This document shows positions 41,188-49,368 of a stretch of 64,000 nucleotides of DNA, piece by piece. Position numbers and translations under genes: made by a program. Source of the DNA: Microbacterium sp. T2.11-28 (GTDB lineage: Bacteria > Actinomycetota > Actinomycetes > Actinomycetales > Microbacteriaceae); contig NZ_CATNHF010000033.1 in the NCBI RefSeq assembly GCF_950097975.1, positions 1 through 64,000 of the forward strand, written 5' to 3'. The notes beneath the pieces were generated by a model. That model worked only from the letters and a program-made list of their open reading frames with translations, was not told where the DNA came from and searched no databases. Position 1 is the stretch's first letter. Each line of letters begins with the position of its first letter.

Positions 41188-42594
41188 TCAGACGTCGGGC
41201 CGGCCGTAGGCCTCGAGCCAGCGCAGCCACACCTCACTGACGGTGGGGTAGGGCGGGACCGCGTGCCACAGGCGCGCGATCGGCACCTCGCCGACGATCG
41301 CGACGGTCGCCGCGTGCAGGAGCTCCGCGACGTCGGGGCCGACGAAGGTCGCCCCCACGAGCACGCCGCGCTCCTCGTCGACGACCGCGCGGGCGGTCCC
41401 CTCGTATCCCCGCGCGTAGGTGCTCGCCCCGGCGACCCAGGACAGGTCGTAGTCGAGCACGCGCACCGCGATCCCCTCGGCACGCGCCTGCGCCTCGGTG
41501 AGGCCCACCGCGGCCGCCTCCGGCTCGGTGAACACGACCTGCGGCACGGCGCGGTGGTCGGCGGTGGCGGCGTGCGCGCCCCACTCGCCGTCGTCGACCG
41601 CACCGCCGGTCGCGCGCGCCGCGATGACGTCGCCCGCCGCGCGCGCCTGGTACTTGCCCTGGTGGGTGAGCAGCACGCGGTGGTTCACGTCGCCGACGGC
41701 GTACAGCCAGTCCGAGCCGCGGACGCGCAGCGTGTCGTCGACCTCGAGCCAGCCACCGGGCTCGAGGCCGACGGCCTCCAGCCCGATGTCCTGCGTGCGG
41801 GGCACGCGGCCGGTCGCGACCAGTCCCTCGGCGGCGCGGACGGCCGACCCGTCGGCCAGGGTCACGACGACCGTGCCGTCGGGCTCCCGGTCGACCCGAG
41901 CGATCTCGGCGCCGATGCGCACGTCGACACCGGACGCGCGCAGCCCGCCGGCGACGCGCTCCCCGACGAAGGGCTCCATGCCGCGCAGGAGGGCGGACCG
42001 CGCGAGCACGGTCACCTGCGTGCCGAAGGAGGCATAGGCGGTGGCCATCTCGCATGCGACGACCCCGCCGCCGAGCACGACGAGCGACGCCGGCACCTCG
42101 CGGGCGCCGGTGGCCTCGCGGCTCGTCCACAGCTGCGCGTCGGCGAGGCCGGGCACGTCCGGGAGCAGAGAAGCCGATCCGGTGCACACCGCGACCGCGT
42201 GACGGGCGCGCAGCACCCGGTCGCCGACGGCGACCTGCCGCTCGCCGACGATGCGCCCGTGGCCGCGGACGAGGTCGATGCCGGCGCCGTCGAGCCACGA
42301 CACCTGGCCACTGTCGTCCCACTCGTGCACGATCTCGTCGCGCCGGCGGAGCACGGCCGCCACGTCGACGCCGCCGGTGACGGCCTCCGCCGCGCCGGGC
42401 GCGTCGCGCGCGGCCCGGAGCGCCGCGCCCGCGCGCAGCAGCGCCTTGGACGGCATGCACGCCCAGTACGAGCACTCGCCGCCGACGAGCTCGCTCTCGA
42501 CGATCACGGCGCGCAGCCCGCGCTGCACCGCACGGTCGGCCACATTCTCGCCGACGGGGCCGGCTCCGATCACGATGAGGTCGTAGTCGTCCAT
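41188..42594 (-). CDS. FAD-dependent pyridine nucleotide-disulfide oxidoreductase
   Basis: A 468-residue flavoprotein of the dihydrolipoyl dehydrogenase/mercuric reductase class. The FAD motif is LIVIGAGPVGENVA (residues 6-19). The redox disulfide is Cys41/Cys46 in GGECSYWACMPSK, a less common sequence than CLNVGC. The NAD(P) motif is LVVLGGGVVACEMA, and the second FAD motif is LYAVGDVNHRVLLTHQGKYQ. The C-terminal dimer interface has HAVPPYPTVSEVWL. It would transfer electrons from NAD(P)H to a small disulfide or quinone; mycothiol-related use is possible in actinobacteria but not shown. ATG 42594 lies 6 nt after TATGCG. Confidence 0.85.
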   Translation of the reverse strand: MDDYDLIVIGAGPVGENVADRAVQRGLRAVIVESELVGGECSYWACMPSKALLRAGAALRAARDAPGAAEAVTGGVDVAAVLRRRDEIVHEWDDSGQVSWLDGAGIDLVRGHGRIVGERQVAVGDRVLRARHAVAVCTGSASLLPDVPGLADAQLWTSREATGAREVPASLVVLGGGVVACEMATAYASFGTQVTVLARSALLRGMEPFVGERVAGGLRASGVDVRIGAEIARVDREPDGTVVVTLADGSAVRAAEGLVATGRVPRTQDIGLEAVGLEPGGWLEVDDTLRVRGSDWLYAVGDVNHRVLLTHQGKYQARAAGDVIAARATGGAVDDGEWGAHAATADHRAVPQVVFTEPEAAAVGLTEAQARAEGIAVRVLDYDLSWVAGASTYARGYEGTARAVVDEERGVLVGATFVGPDVAELLHAATVAIVGEVPIARLWHAVPPYPTVSEVWLRWLEAYGRPDV

Positions 42595-42690
42595 GGTCCA
42601 CGCATACCGGAAGTGTGACGCTCTATGCCAGCCCCTTCGACGATGTCGGAGGAGTGTGATTGGGTGAGGGGCACGCGATCCGGAGGCGAC

Positions 42691-43542
42691 ATGTCGATAG
42701 AGTTCCGCGCCGTCACGAAGCGATTCCCCGACGGCACCACAGCCGTCGACGACTTCAGCCTGCTCATCCCGGCGCACAAGACGACGGTGTTCGTCGGCTC
42801 CTCGGGATGCGGCAAGACCACGCTGCTGCGCATGATCAACCGGCTGATCGAGCCGACCGAGGGCGACATCACGATCGACGGCGAGAGCATCCGCGGCCGC
42901 GACCCCGTGCAGCTGCGCCGGGGCATCGGCTACGTGCTGCAGAACTCGGGCCTGCTCCCCCACTTCACGGTCGCCGACAACGTCGCGACGGTGCCGGTGC
43001 TCACCGGCACGCCGCGCAAGCAGGCGCGCCAGCGCGCCCTGGAGCTCCTCGACATCGTCGGCCTCGACCGGCGCCTCGCCGACCGCTATCCGCGGCAGCT
43101 CTCCGGCGGCCAGCAGCAGCGCGTGGGCGTCGCGCGCGGGCTCGCGGCCGACCCCAACATCCTCCTCATGGACGAGCCGTTCGGCGCCGTCGACCCGATC
43201 GTCCGCAAGGAGCTGCAGGCCGAGACCCGCCGGCTCCAGCGCGACCTCGACAAGACCGTCGTGTTCGTCACGCACGACATCGACGAGGCGTTCCTGCTCG
43301 GAGACCAGGTCGTCATCCTCGAGAAGGGCGCCAAGATCGCGCAGATCGGCACCCCCGACGAGATCATCGAGAACCCGGCGAGCGACTTCGTCGCCGAGTT
43401 CGTCGGGGTCGATCGCGGCACGCGGGCGCTGCGCGCCAAGCAGACACCGCGGGGCACCGTCCTCGTCGACGACGCGGGCCGCACCCAGGGCGTGCTCGTG
43501 TCCGGCGAGCCGGCCCCGTCCGCTCCCGGGGACCGCGCGTGA
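42691..43542 (+). CDS. Osmoprotectant (glycine betaine/choline/carnitine) ABC transporter ATPase, OpuCA-like
   Basis: A 283-residue ATPase. Walker A is GSSGCGKT (36-43), signature LSGGQQQRVGVARGL, Walker B ILLMDEPFGAVDPIVRK, switch His in VVFVTHDIDEAF. The OpuC/ProV subgroup is indicated by RGIGYVLQNSGLLPHFTVAD. The regulatory tandem CBS domains of longer OpuCA proteins are absent; the protein ends soon after the ATPase. GGAGG is 4 nt upstream of ATG 42691. The stop overlaps the first permease (GTGA). It starts a four-gene importer used for osmotic stress or nutrition. Confidence 0.9.
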   Translation: MSIEFRAVTKRFPDGTTAVDDFSLLIPAHKTTVFVGSSGCGKTTLLRMINRLIEPTEGDITIDGESIRGRDPVQLRRGIGYVLQNSGLLPHFTVADNVATVPVLTGTPRKQARQRALELLDIVGLDRRLADRYPRQLSGGQQQRVGVARGLAADPNILLMDEPFGAVDPIVRKELQAETRRLQRDLDKTVVFVTHDIDEAFLLGDQVVILEKGAKIAQIGTPDEIIENPASDFVAEFVGVDRGTRALRAKQTPRGTVLVDDAGRTQGVLVSGEPAPSAPGDRA

Positions 43543-44219
43543 ACTGGGTCCTCGACAACCTCGACCTCATCTGGGGACTGACGCTCGAGCATCTGCGCCA
43601 GAGCATCATCCCGATCGTGCTCTCGTTCGTCATCGCCCTGCCGATCGGCTGGGCCGCCTGGCGCTACACCCCGTTCCGCGGAGCGGCGCTCACGACGATC
43701 GGCCTCCTCTACACGATCCCCTCGCTCGGCCTCTTCGGTCTGCTGGGGGCCTTCGGCATCCCGTTCCTGTCCGAGGTCAACCTGATCATCGCCCTCACCG
43801 TCTACGGCGTGGCCATCATGACCCGCTCGGTCGCCGACGGCCTCGACTCCATCGACCCGGCCGTCCGCGCGTCGGCCGTGGCGGTCGGGTACGGACCGTG
43901 GCGGCGGTTCTGGGCCGTCGACTTCCCGCTGTCGGGCCCCGTTCTGCTGGCGGGCCTGCGGGTCACGGCGACCTCGACGATCTCGCTGGCCACCGTCGGC
44001 ATCCTCATCGGCGTCCAGAACCTCGGCTACCTGTTCACGAACGGCTACCAGCGGCGGATCGTCGAAGAGGTGCTCTCGGGCGTCGTGGCCGTCGTCGTGA
44101 TCGCGCTCGTGATCGACCTCGCCCTCGTCCTGCTCGGCCGGGTGCTGATGCCGTGGCTGCCGCGGCGCCGTGAGAGCCGCGCCGTGACGCGCCGGGTGCT
44201 GGCGGAGGCGACGGCGTGA
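43539..44219 (+). CDS. OpuCB/YehW-type osmoprotectant ABC permease
   Basis: A 226-residue permease, GTG start overlapping the ATPase stop. About five to six helices include IIPIVLSFVIALPIGWAAW, LTTIGLLYTIPSLGLFGLLG and VVAVVVIALVIDLALVLLG. The short EAA-type loop is VRASAVAVGYGPWRRFWAVD, characteristic of ProW/OpuCB proteins. The Arg-rich tail of about 20 residues follows the last helix. It forms the membrane pore with the next gene product; four nucleotides of that gene overlap this stop. Confidence 0.88.
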   Translation: MNWVLDNLDLIWGLTLEHLRQSIIPIVLSFVIALPIGWAAWRYTPFRGAALTTIGLLYTIPSLGLFGLLGAFGIPFLSEVNLIIALTVYGVAIMTRSVADGLDSIDPAVRASAVAVGYGPWRRFWAVDFPLSGPVLLAGLRVTATSTISLATVGILIGVQNLGYLFTNGYQRRIVEEVLSGVVAVVVIALVIDLALVLLGRVLMPWLPRRRESRAVTRRVLAEATA

Positions 44220-44959
44220 ATCTGTTCTTCGACGCGTTCGCGTGGATCTTCTCTCCCGACCGGCTGAGCGGGTCGTCGGTGCCGCTGCCCCTGGCCATCT
44301 GGCAGCACCTGGCCTTCACCTTCGGATCCGTCGCGATCGCCGCGCTCATCGCCATCCCGCTCGGATGGCTCATCGGCCACACAGGCCGCGGCCGCGAGAT
44401 CGCCGTCGCCGTGTCGGGGGCGGCGCGCGCGCTGCCGTCGCTGGGTCTGCTGCTGCTCCTCATCCTCATCATCGGCGTCGTCCACAAGACCGAGGCGGCC
44501 GTCATCTCGTTCGTGCTGCTGGCGATCCCGTCGATCCTCGCGGGCGCGTACGCCAGCTTCGAGGCCATCGACCGGGCCGTGATCGACGCCGGGCGCGCGG
44601 TCGGCATGACACCCTGGCAGGTGCTCTGGAAGATCGAGGTGCCCCTCGGCCTGCCGCTGCTGATCGGCGGCCTGCGCTCGGCGACCCTTCAGGTCGTCGC
44701 GACGGTCACGATCGCCGCCTACGCAGGGCTCGGCGGCCTCGGCTTCTACTTCCTGCAGGGCATCCAGCTCAACCGCTTCGACCAGGTCCTCGGCGCCTCG
44801 CTCATCGTGGTCGCCCTCGCCCTCTTCCTCGACGGACTGTTCGCCCTGCTGCAGCGTCTCGTCGTCCCGCGCGGCGTCGCCGGTCGCGCGAGCGCCGAAG
44901 GCCGCACCCCGTCTCTCAGGCCCCACAAGACGGCTGACGCGACCGGCTCCACCGTCTGA
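44216..44959 (+). CDS. OpuCD-type osmoprotectant ABC permease
   Basis: A 247-residue second permease of the same ProW/OpuC family. Helices LAFTFGSVAIAALIAIPLGWL, ALPSLGLLLLLILIIGVVHK and VISFVLLAIPSILAGAY surround the EAA-like VIDAGRAVGMTPWQVLWKIE with VPLGLPLLIGGLRSATLQVV. The GLGGLGFYFLQG motif near residue 175 is family-typical. GTG 44216 overlaps the previous stop. The protein ends with a polar tail of about 30 residues. The binding protein gene follows after 57 nt. Confidence 0.88.
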   Translation: MNLFFDAFAWIFSPDRLSGSSVPLPLAIWQHLAFTFGSVAIAALIAIPLGWLIGHTGRGREIAVAVSGAARALPSLGLLLLLILIIGVVHKTEAAVISFVLLAIPSILAGAYASFEAIDRAVIDAGRAVGMTPWQVLWKIEVPLGLPLLIGGLRSATLQVVATVTIAAYAGLGGLGFYFLQGIQLNRFDQVLGASLIVVALALFLDGLFALLQRLVVPRGVAGRASAEGRTPSLRPHKTADATGSTV

Positions 44960-45016
44960 TCCGCACCACTTCCCGTCCCGCACCGCACACACCGCACATC
45001 ACGAAAGGTCTGCACC

Positions 45017-45934
45017 ATGACCCGCATCCGCACCCGCCTCACCGCGACCCTCGGGCTCGCGACCGTCGCTGCGCTGGCTCTCGCCGGCTGCGCCACCTCC
45101 GACCCGCTCGGCGGCGACAGCTCGAGCGCCCCGCCGGCCTCCGGCGACACCTCGACCATCGTCGTCGGCTCCCAGGCGTACTACTCGAACGAGATCATCG
45201 CCGAGATCTACGCCCAGGCGCTCGAGAACGCCGGCTTCACGGTGGAGCGCAAGTTCCAGCTCGGCCAGCGCGACATCTACATCCCGTCGCTCGAGGACGG
45301 CAGCGTGCAGCTCATCCCCGAGTACACCGGCAACCTGCTGCAGTTCTTCGACGAGGCCACCACGGCCACCGCGTCGGAGGACGTGTACGCCGCCCTCGCC
45401 GACGCCCTGCCCGACGGTCTGACCGTGCTCGACCAGTCGTCGGCGACCGACCAGGACTCGTACAACGTCACGGCCGAGTTCGCCGCCGAGAACGACCTCA
45501 CCGAGATCGGCGATCTCGCCGGCATCGCGAACCTCACCCTCGGTGGGGCTCCGGAGCTCGAGGAGCGTCCGTACGGCCCGAAGGGTCTGAAGTCGGTCTA
45601 CGGCGTCGACGTCGCCTTCTCGGCCACGGCCGACACCACCGTCGACGAGCTCGTCGCCGGCAACATCCAGGTCGCGAACGTCTACAGCGCCGACCCGCGC
45701 ATCCAGACCAACGACCTCGTCACCCTGGCTGACCCCGAGGGCCTGTTCCTCGCGTCGAACGTGGTGCCGCTGGTGAGCGAGTCGATCGCGGAGGAGATCG
45801 CCGACGTGATCAACCCGATCAGCGCCGCTCTCACGCCCGAGGGCCTCGTGGCGCTGAACGTCGAGTCGACCGAGGACAAGCGCTCCTCCGCCGACATCGC
45901 GACCGACTGGCTGGCGGCCAACGGTCTCGACTGA
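45017..45934 (+). CDS. Osmoprotectant substrate-binding lipoprotein (OpuCC-like)
   Basis: A 305-residue lipoprotein: basic start, LGLATVAALALAGC with lipidated Cys26, a Ser/Pro/Gly linker, and the OpuAC/type II binding fold. Signature parts are IVVGSQAYYSNEIIAEIYAQ, ALENAGFTVERKFQLGQRDI, LIPEYTGNLLQFF, and GLKSVYGVDVAFS. Quaternary ammonium compounds such as glycine betaine, choline or carnitine are the usual ligands, bound in an aromatic cage; the exact ligand is not determinable. GAAAGG precedes ATG 45017. It closes the operon, followed by a strong hairpin terminator. Confidence 0.9.
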   Translation: MTRIRTRLTATLGLATVAALALAGCATSDPLGGDSSSAPPASGDTSTIVVGSQAYYSNEIIAEIYAQALENAGFTVERKFQLGQRDIYIPSLEDGSVQLIPEYTGNLLQFFDEATTATASEDVYAALADALPDGLTVLDQSSATDQDSYNVTAEFAAENDLTEIGDLAGIANLTLGGAPELEERPYGPKGLKSVYGVDVAFSATADTTVDELVAGNIQVANVYSADPRIQTNDLVTLADPEGLFLASNVVPLVSESIAEEIADVINPISAALTPEGLVALNVESTEDKRSSADIATDWLAANGLD

Positions 45935-45944
45935 CACCCGTCAC

Positions 45945-45981
45945 GCGAACGCCCCCGGGATCCGTTCCCGGGGGCGTTCGC
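45945..45981 (+). terminator. Strong hairpin after the osmoprotectant operon
   Basis: Perfect 16-bp arms (45945-45960 and 45966-45981) with a 5-nt loop, starting 10 nt after the stop. There is no U-tract, as is common for actinobacterial terminators. Confidence 0.85.
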
Positions 45982-46035
45982 CGTTGCGCTGCGGTGCGCC
46001 GCCGCGGCCGGGGCCCGTCGCCGCGGAGGGGACCC

Positions 46036-46586
46036 GGTCGTTGAGCGAGGAGCGCAGCGACGAGACGAAACGCACCCGTCCACAACTCCGGAAGGTCGCC
46101 CCCGGAACGCGGTCGACCGGCACGTGACAGGCCGCTGGGCGGGAATGTTCCGGAGTTGCGAACCGAGGACCGGGCCGGGGCGAGACCCGGGGACGGACCC
46201 GGGGAGGGCGCCCGGTCGTTGAGCGAGGAGCGCAGCGACGAGTCGAAACGCACCCGTCCACAACTCCGGAAGATCACCCCCGGAACGCGGTCGACAGGCG
46301 CGTAACAGCCCGCTGGGCGGGAATGTTCCGGAGTTGCGAACCCAGGACCAGGCCGGGAGGGACCCGGGGAGGGCGCCCGGTCGTTGAGCGAGGAGCGCAG
46401 CGACGAGACGAAACGCACCCGTCCACAACTCCGGAAGATCGCCCCCCAACCGCGGTCGACCGGCCTCTCACAGCCCGCTGGCCGCGAATGCTCCGGATTT
46501 GCGAACCCAGGACCGGGCCGGAACGGACCCGCGGACGCACCCGGTCGTTGAGCGAGGAGCGCAGCGACGAGACGAAACGCACCCGC
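46036..46586. repeat. Four-copy intergenic repeat array (about 164-178-bp period)
   Basis: Units begin with GGTCGTTGAGCGAGGAGCGC at 46036, 46214, 46379 and 46543, giving periods of 178, 165 and 164. Each of the first three continues with GACGAAACGCACCCGTCCAC and an inverted repeat. The arms are CAACTCCGGAA and TTCCGGAGTTG, perfect in copies 1 (46083-46093 and 46148-46158) and 2 (46261-46271 and 46326-46336). Copy 3 has a degenerate second arm (near 46491) and copy 4 stops before the arms. The array fills the gap between two convergent genes. No ORF or transposase is included. A shorter relative lies at 54790-54881. Confidence 0.9.
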
Positions 46587-46637
46587 TCCCGGACCGGACG
46601 CGGCGAGACGTCTCGTCGCGCAACGACCGCGGGCGGG

Positions 46638-47954
46638 TCAGAACGCGCGCAGCGTCGCGTGAAGGCCGCCCTCGACGTGATCGCGGCGGAGGATGCCGCG
46701 GCGGCGCAGCACCGGCACGAGCTCGTCGAGCGTGCGGTGGATCGTCACCGGGTGCAGGTCGCCCCACAGCAGGACGCCGTCGTTGCCCCACTCGCCGAGC
46801 TCCTCGACGAGTTCGGCGAACTCCTCCGCGGTGCCGACGAATCCCGAGCGATCCGAGATCCGGCCCAGCCGCGCCAGCGATGCCAGGTGCGCACGGAGCG
46901 GGGTCGTCGCGACATCGCGGTCGCCGGTGAGGCGCCGGATGCTGCCCTGCGACACATGCTCGCCGAAGATCGACGGATCGAGCGGAGCGTCGAGGTCGAG
47001 CCCGGTGAGATCGGTCTCGAGGTCGCTCGACTGGCGCTGCGCGATGAGGGTCAGCGCCCGGTCGTCGGGGTTCGCGGCGGCGGCGACCAGGCGGTCGGCC
47101 TCTTCCGCGCTCGACACGATGGTCGGCTGGATCGCGAACATGATGGTGATGTCCTCGGGGCGCCGCCCGCGCTCGACGGCGGCGGCGTGGATGCGCGCGC
47201 GGTACTCCCGCACGCTCTTCTCGGTGAGCGGCGCGAGCGCCAGCTGGATGTCGGAGTTCGCCCCGGCGAACGCGAGTCCGCGCCCGGAACCGCCCGGGGA
47301 GGCGATCACCGGCTCGCCGTGCTCGAAGGGCACGGCGTTGAGCGGCCCGTCGAAGGCGAAGTACTCGCCGCGGTGGCGGACGGCATCCAGCTTGGTCCCG
47401 TCGGCGTAGACGCCCGAGACGGGATCGGCCACGAGCGCGCCGTCTCCCCAGCTGCGCCACAGCGCACGGATGCCGGCGAGCCACTCCTCGGCGCGGTCGT
47501 ACGCGGCGTCGTGCCCGAGCTGCGGAGCGTCGCTGAAGTGGCGGGCGCTTCCCGTGTCGGTGACGACGTTCAGCCCGAGCCGGTGGCCGCTCAGGTGCTG
47601 CAGGGTCGAGAACTGACGGGCGGCCGTGTACGGCAGGGTGGCGGCGGGGTTGACGGTCGGGATGACCCCCAGGTGGGTCGTCGCCTGGAACAGGTAGGGC
47701 GCGAGCAGCAGCGGGTCGAGCTTGGGCCCGCCGAAGGCGTGCCGCACGCGCGTGTCGATCGTCGCGGGTGAGCCGAGCGACGGCGCGTCCTCGATGAGGA
47801 CGAAGTCGAACCCCGCCTGCTCCAGCTCCCGCGCCGACTGCTGGTAGAGCTCGGGCGAGGTCCAGCGCCAGTCCCAGTCGAGGTAGGGGTGGCCCCACCC
47901 GTGCGGCCCGAAGCCCCGCGCCAGGAACCAGCCGAAGTGCTGGGGGACGCTCAC
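46638..47954 (-). CDS. LLM class flavin-dependent monooxygenase (NtaA/SnaA/DszA type)
   Basis: A 438-residue bacterial-luciferase-fold enzyme. Family segments are HFGWFLARGFGPHGW, FDFVLIEDAPSLGS, HLGVIPTVNPAATLPYTAAR, FSTLQHLSGHRLGLNVVTD, and PVIASPGGSGRGLAFA. NtaA/SnaA/DszA members use FMNH2 from a separate reductase to oxidise amines, sulfones or sulfonates. Start GTG 47954 overlaps the MetY-like stop by GTGA, so the two are translated together; sulfur scavenging feeding sulfhydrylation is an attractive but unproven reading. It ends about 50 nt from the repeat array. Confidence 0.85.
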   Translation of the reverse strand: MSVPQHFGWFLARGFGPHGWGHPYLDWDWRWTSPELYQQSARELEQAGFDFVLIEDAPSLGSPATIDTRVRHAFGGPKLDPLLLAPYLFQATTHLGVIPTVNPAATLPYTAARQFSTLQHLSGHRLGLNVVTDTGSARHFSDAPQLGHDAAYDRAEEWLAGIRALWRSWGDGALVADPVSGVYADGTKLDAVRHRGEYFAFDGPLNAVPFEHGEPVIASPGGSGRGLAFAGANSDIQLALAPLTEKSVREYRARIHAAAVERGRRPEDITIMFAIQPTIVSSAEEADRLVAAAANPDDRALTLIAQRQSSDLETDLTGLDLDAPLDPSIFGEHVSQGSIRRLTGDRDVATTPLRAHLASLARLGRISDRSGFVGTAEEFAELVEELGEWGNDGVLLWGDLHPVTIHRTLDELVPVLRRRGILRRDHVEGGLHATLRAF

Positions 47955-49270
47955 GCCGGCACCTGCCACGCCACCGAAGCCGGGATCACCGGCGCCGCCC
48001 CGGCGGCCAGTGCCCGGTCGAGGTCCTCGAGGAGGTCGTCGACGTCCTCGATGCCGATGGACACCCGCAGGGTCCCGGGATGCACGCCCAGGGCCCGGCG
48101 CTCCTGCTCGGTCAGCTGCACGTGGCTCGTCGACGCCGGGTGCAGCACGAGCGAGCGCACGTCGCCGAGGTGCGTCATGTGCGTGAACACGTCGAGGGAC
48201 TCGACGAGGCGGCGGGCGTCGCCGGCGCCGCCCGCGACGGTGAAGGTGAACACCGAGCCGAAGCCGTCCGGCAGCAGCTCGGCCGCGAGGGCGTGGTCGG
48301 GATGCCCGGGCAGGCCCGCGTAGTCGACCGAGGCGACGGCGGGGTGCGCGGCGAGCCAGCGTGCCACGGCGAGCGCGTTGGCGGACTGCCGCTCCACCCG
48401 CAGGCTGAGGGTCTCGATCCCCTGGCCGATGAGGAAGGCGTTGAGGGGCGACGGGGTGGGGCCCAGTCGCGGACTCACGCTCTCCCGCGCATACGCGATC
48501 CGGGCGTCGCCGCCGACGCGGTCGGCGATGCTCGGCGCTCCGTTCCGGCCGGGGGCGACCAGGTGCGGGAACTTCTCACCCGAGACCGCGGGATCGAACC
48601 GGCCGCTGTCGATGATCGCACCGCCGATGACGGCACCCTGCCCGGAGAGGAACTTGCTCGCGGAGTGGACGACGACATCGGCGCCGTGCTCGATGGGGCG
48701 CAGCAGATAGGGCGTCGCGAACGTGTTGTCGACGACGAGGGGGATGCCGTGGGATCGGGCGACCGCCGAGACGGCGGCGATGTCGAGGATGCGGTTGGCG
48801 GCGTTGGAGATCGACTCGGCGAACAGGGCCTTCGTGGTCGGACGGATCGCCGCCTCCCAGGCCGCGGGGTCGCCGATGTCGTCCACGAAGTCGGCGTCGA
48901 TCCCGAACCGGGAGAGGTTGTCGAGGATGAGCCCGCGGGAGCCCTCGTAGATGTGGTTCGAGACGACGATGTGGTCGCCGGCGGCGGCGAGGCTCAGCAG
49001 TGCCACGGAGGTCGCCGCCTGGCCGCTGGCCAGCAGCAGCGCCTGCGAGCCGCCCTCCAGCGCGGCCAGTGCACCCTCGACCGCCTCGACGGTGGGGTTG
49101 CCGATCCGGGTGTAGGCGTAGCCCTCGCCCGACCCGAAGTGGGCGGCCGCGTCGCCGTACTCGTCGAAGCTGAATCCGGCGGTCAGGTAGATCGGCGTCG
49201 CGCGCGGGGACGATCCGCCGACACGGCCGCGCTCGTGCACCTGCCGCGTCGTGAATCCCTTGCCTGCCAT
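47951..49270 (-). CDS. O-acetylhomoserine sulfhydrylase-like PLP enzyme (MetY/cystathionine gamma-synthase family)
   Basis: A 439-residue Cys/Met-metabolism PLP enzyme. The PLP lysine is Lys206 in VVHSASKFLSGQG. Other family features are YAYTRIGNPTVEAVEGALAA, SGQAATSVALLSLAAAGDHI, VVDNTFATPYLLRPIEHGAD and the C-terminal LVLHPASTSHVQLTEQERRA with VSIGIEDVDDLLEDLDRAL. It probably makes homocysteine or methionine precursors from O-acetylhomoserine and sulfide or methanethiol. ATG 49270 is used because AGGAAGGG is upstream; an alternative ATG lies 9-10 codons earlier. It is the first gene of the pair with the LLM monooxygenase. Confidence 0.9.
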   Translation of the reverse strand: MAGKGFTTRQVHERGRVGGSSPRATPIYLTAGFSFDEYGDAAAHFGSGEGYAYTRIGNPTVEAVEGALAALEGGSQALLLASGQAATSVALLSLAAAGDHIVVSNHIYEGSRGLILDNLSRFGIDADFVDDIGDPAAWEAAIRPTTKALFAESISNAANRILDIAAVSAVARSHGIPLVVDNTFATPYLLRPIEHGADVVVHSASKFLSGQGAVIGGAIIDSGRFDPAVSGEKFPHLVAPGRNGAPSIADRVGGDARIAYARESVSPRLGPTPSPLNAFLIGQGIETLSLRVERQSANALAVARWLAAHPAVASVDYAGLPGHPDHALAAELLPDGFGSVFTFTVAGGAGDARRLVESLDVFTHMTHLGDVRSLVLHPASTSHVQLTEQERRALGVHPGTLRVSIGIEDVDDLLEDLDRALAAGAAPVIPASVAWQVPA

Positions 49271-49368
49271 GGCCGTCCCTTCCTCGCCGACTGCCATCTT
49301 GCGACGGGGAGGCGCGCGGCACCTACTCGCGGTGTCGCCGTGTTACGGCGGGCAGGCGCGGGGGCGGC

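Noticed and set aside
46036..46586. CRISPR-like appearance of the regularly spaced repeat
   Set aside because: Units are too long and the intervening sequence is itself repeated, with no unique spacers and no cas genes.
49271..49368. SAM-responsive riboswitch before the MetY-like gene
   Set aside because: The roughly 100-nt region shows no recognisable riboswitch core pairings by eye.
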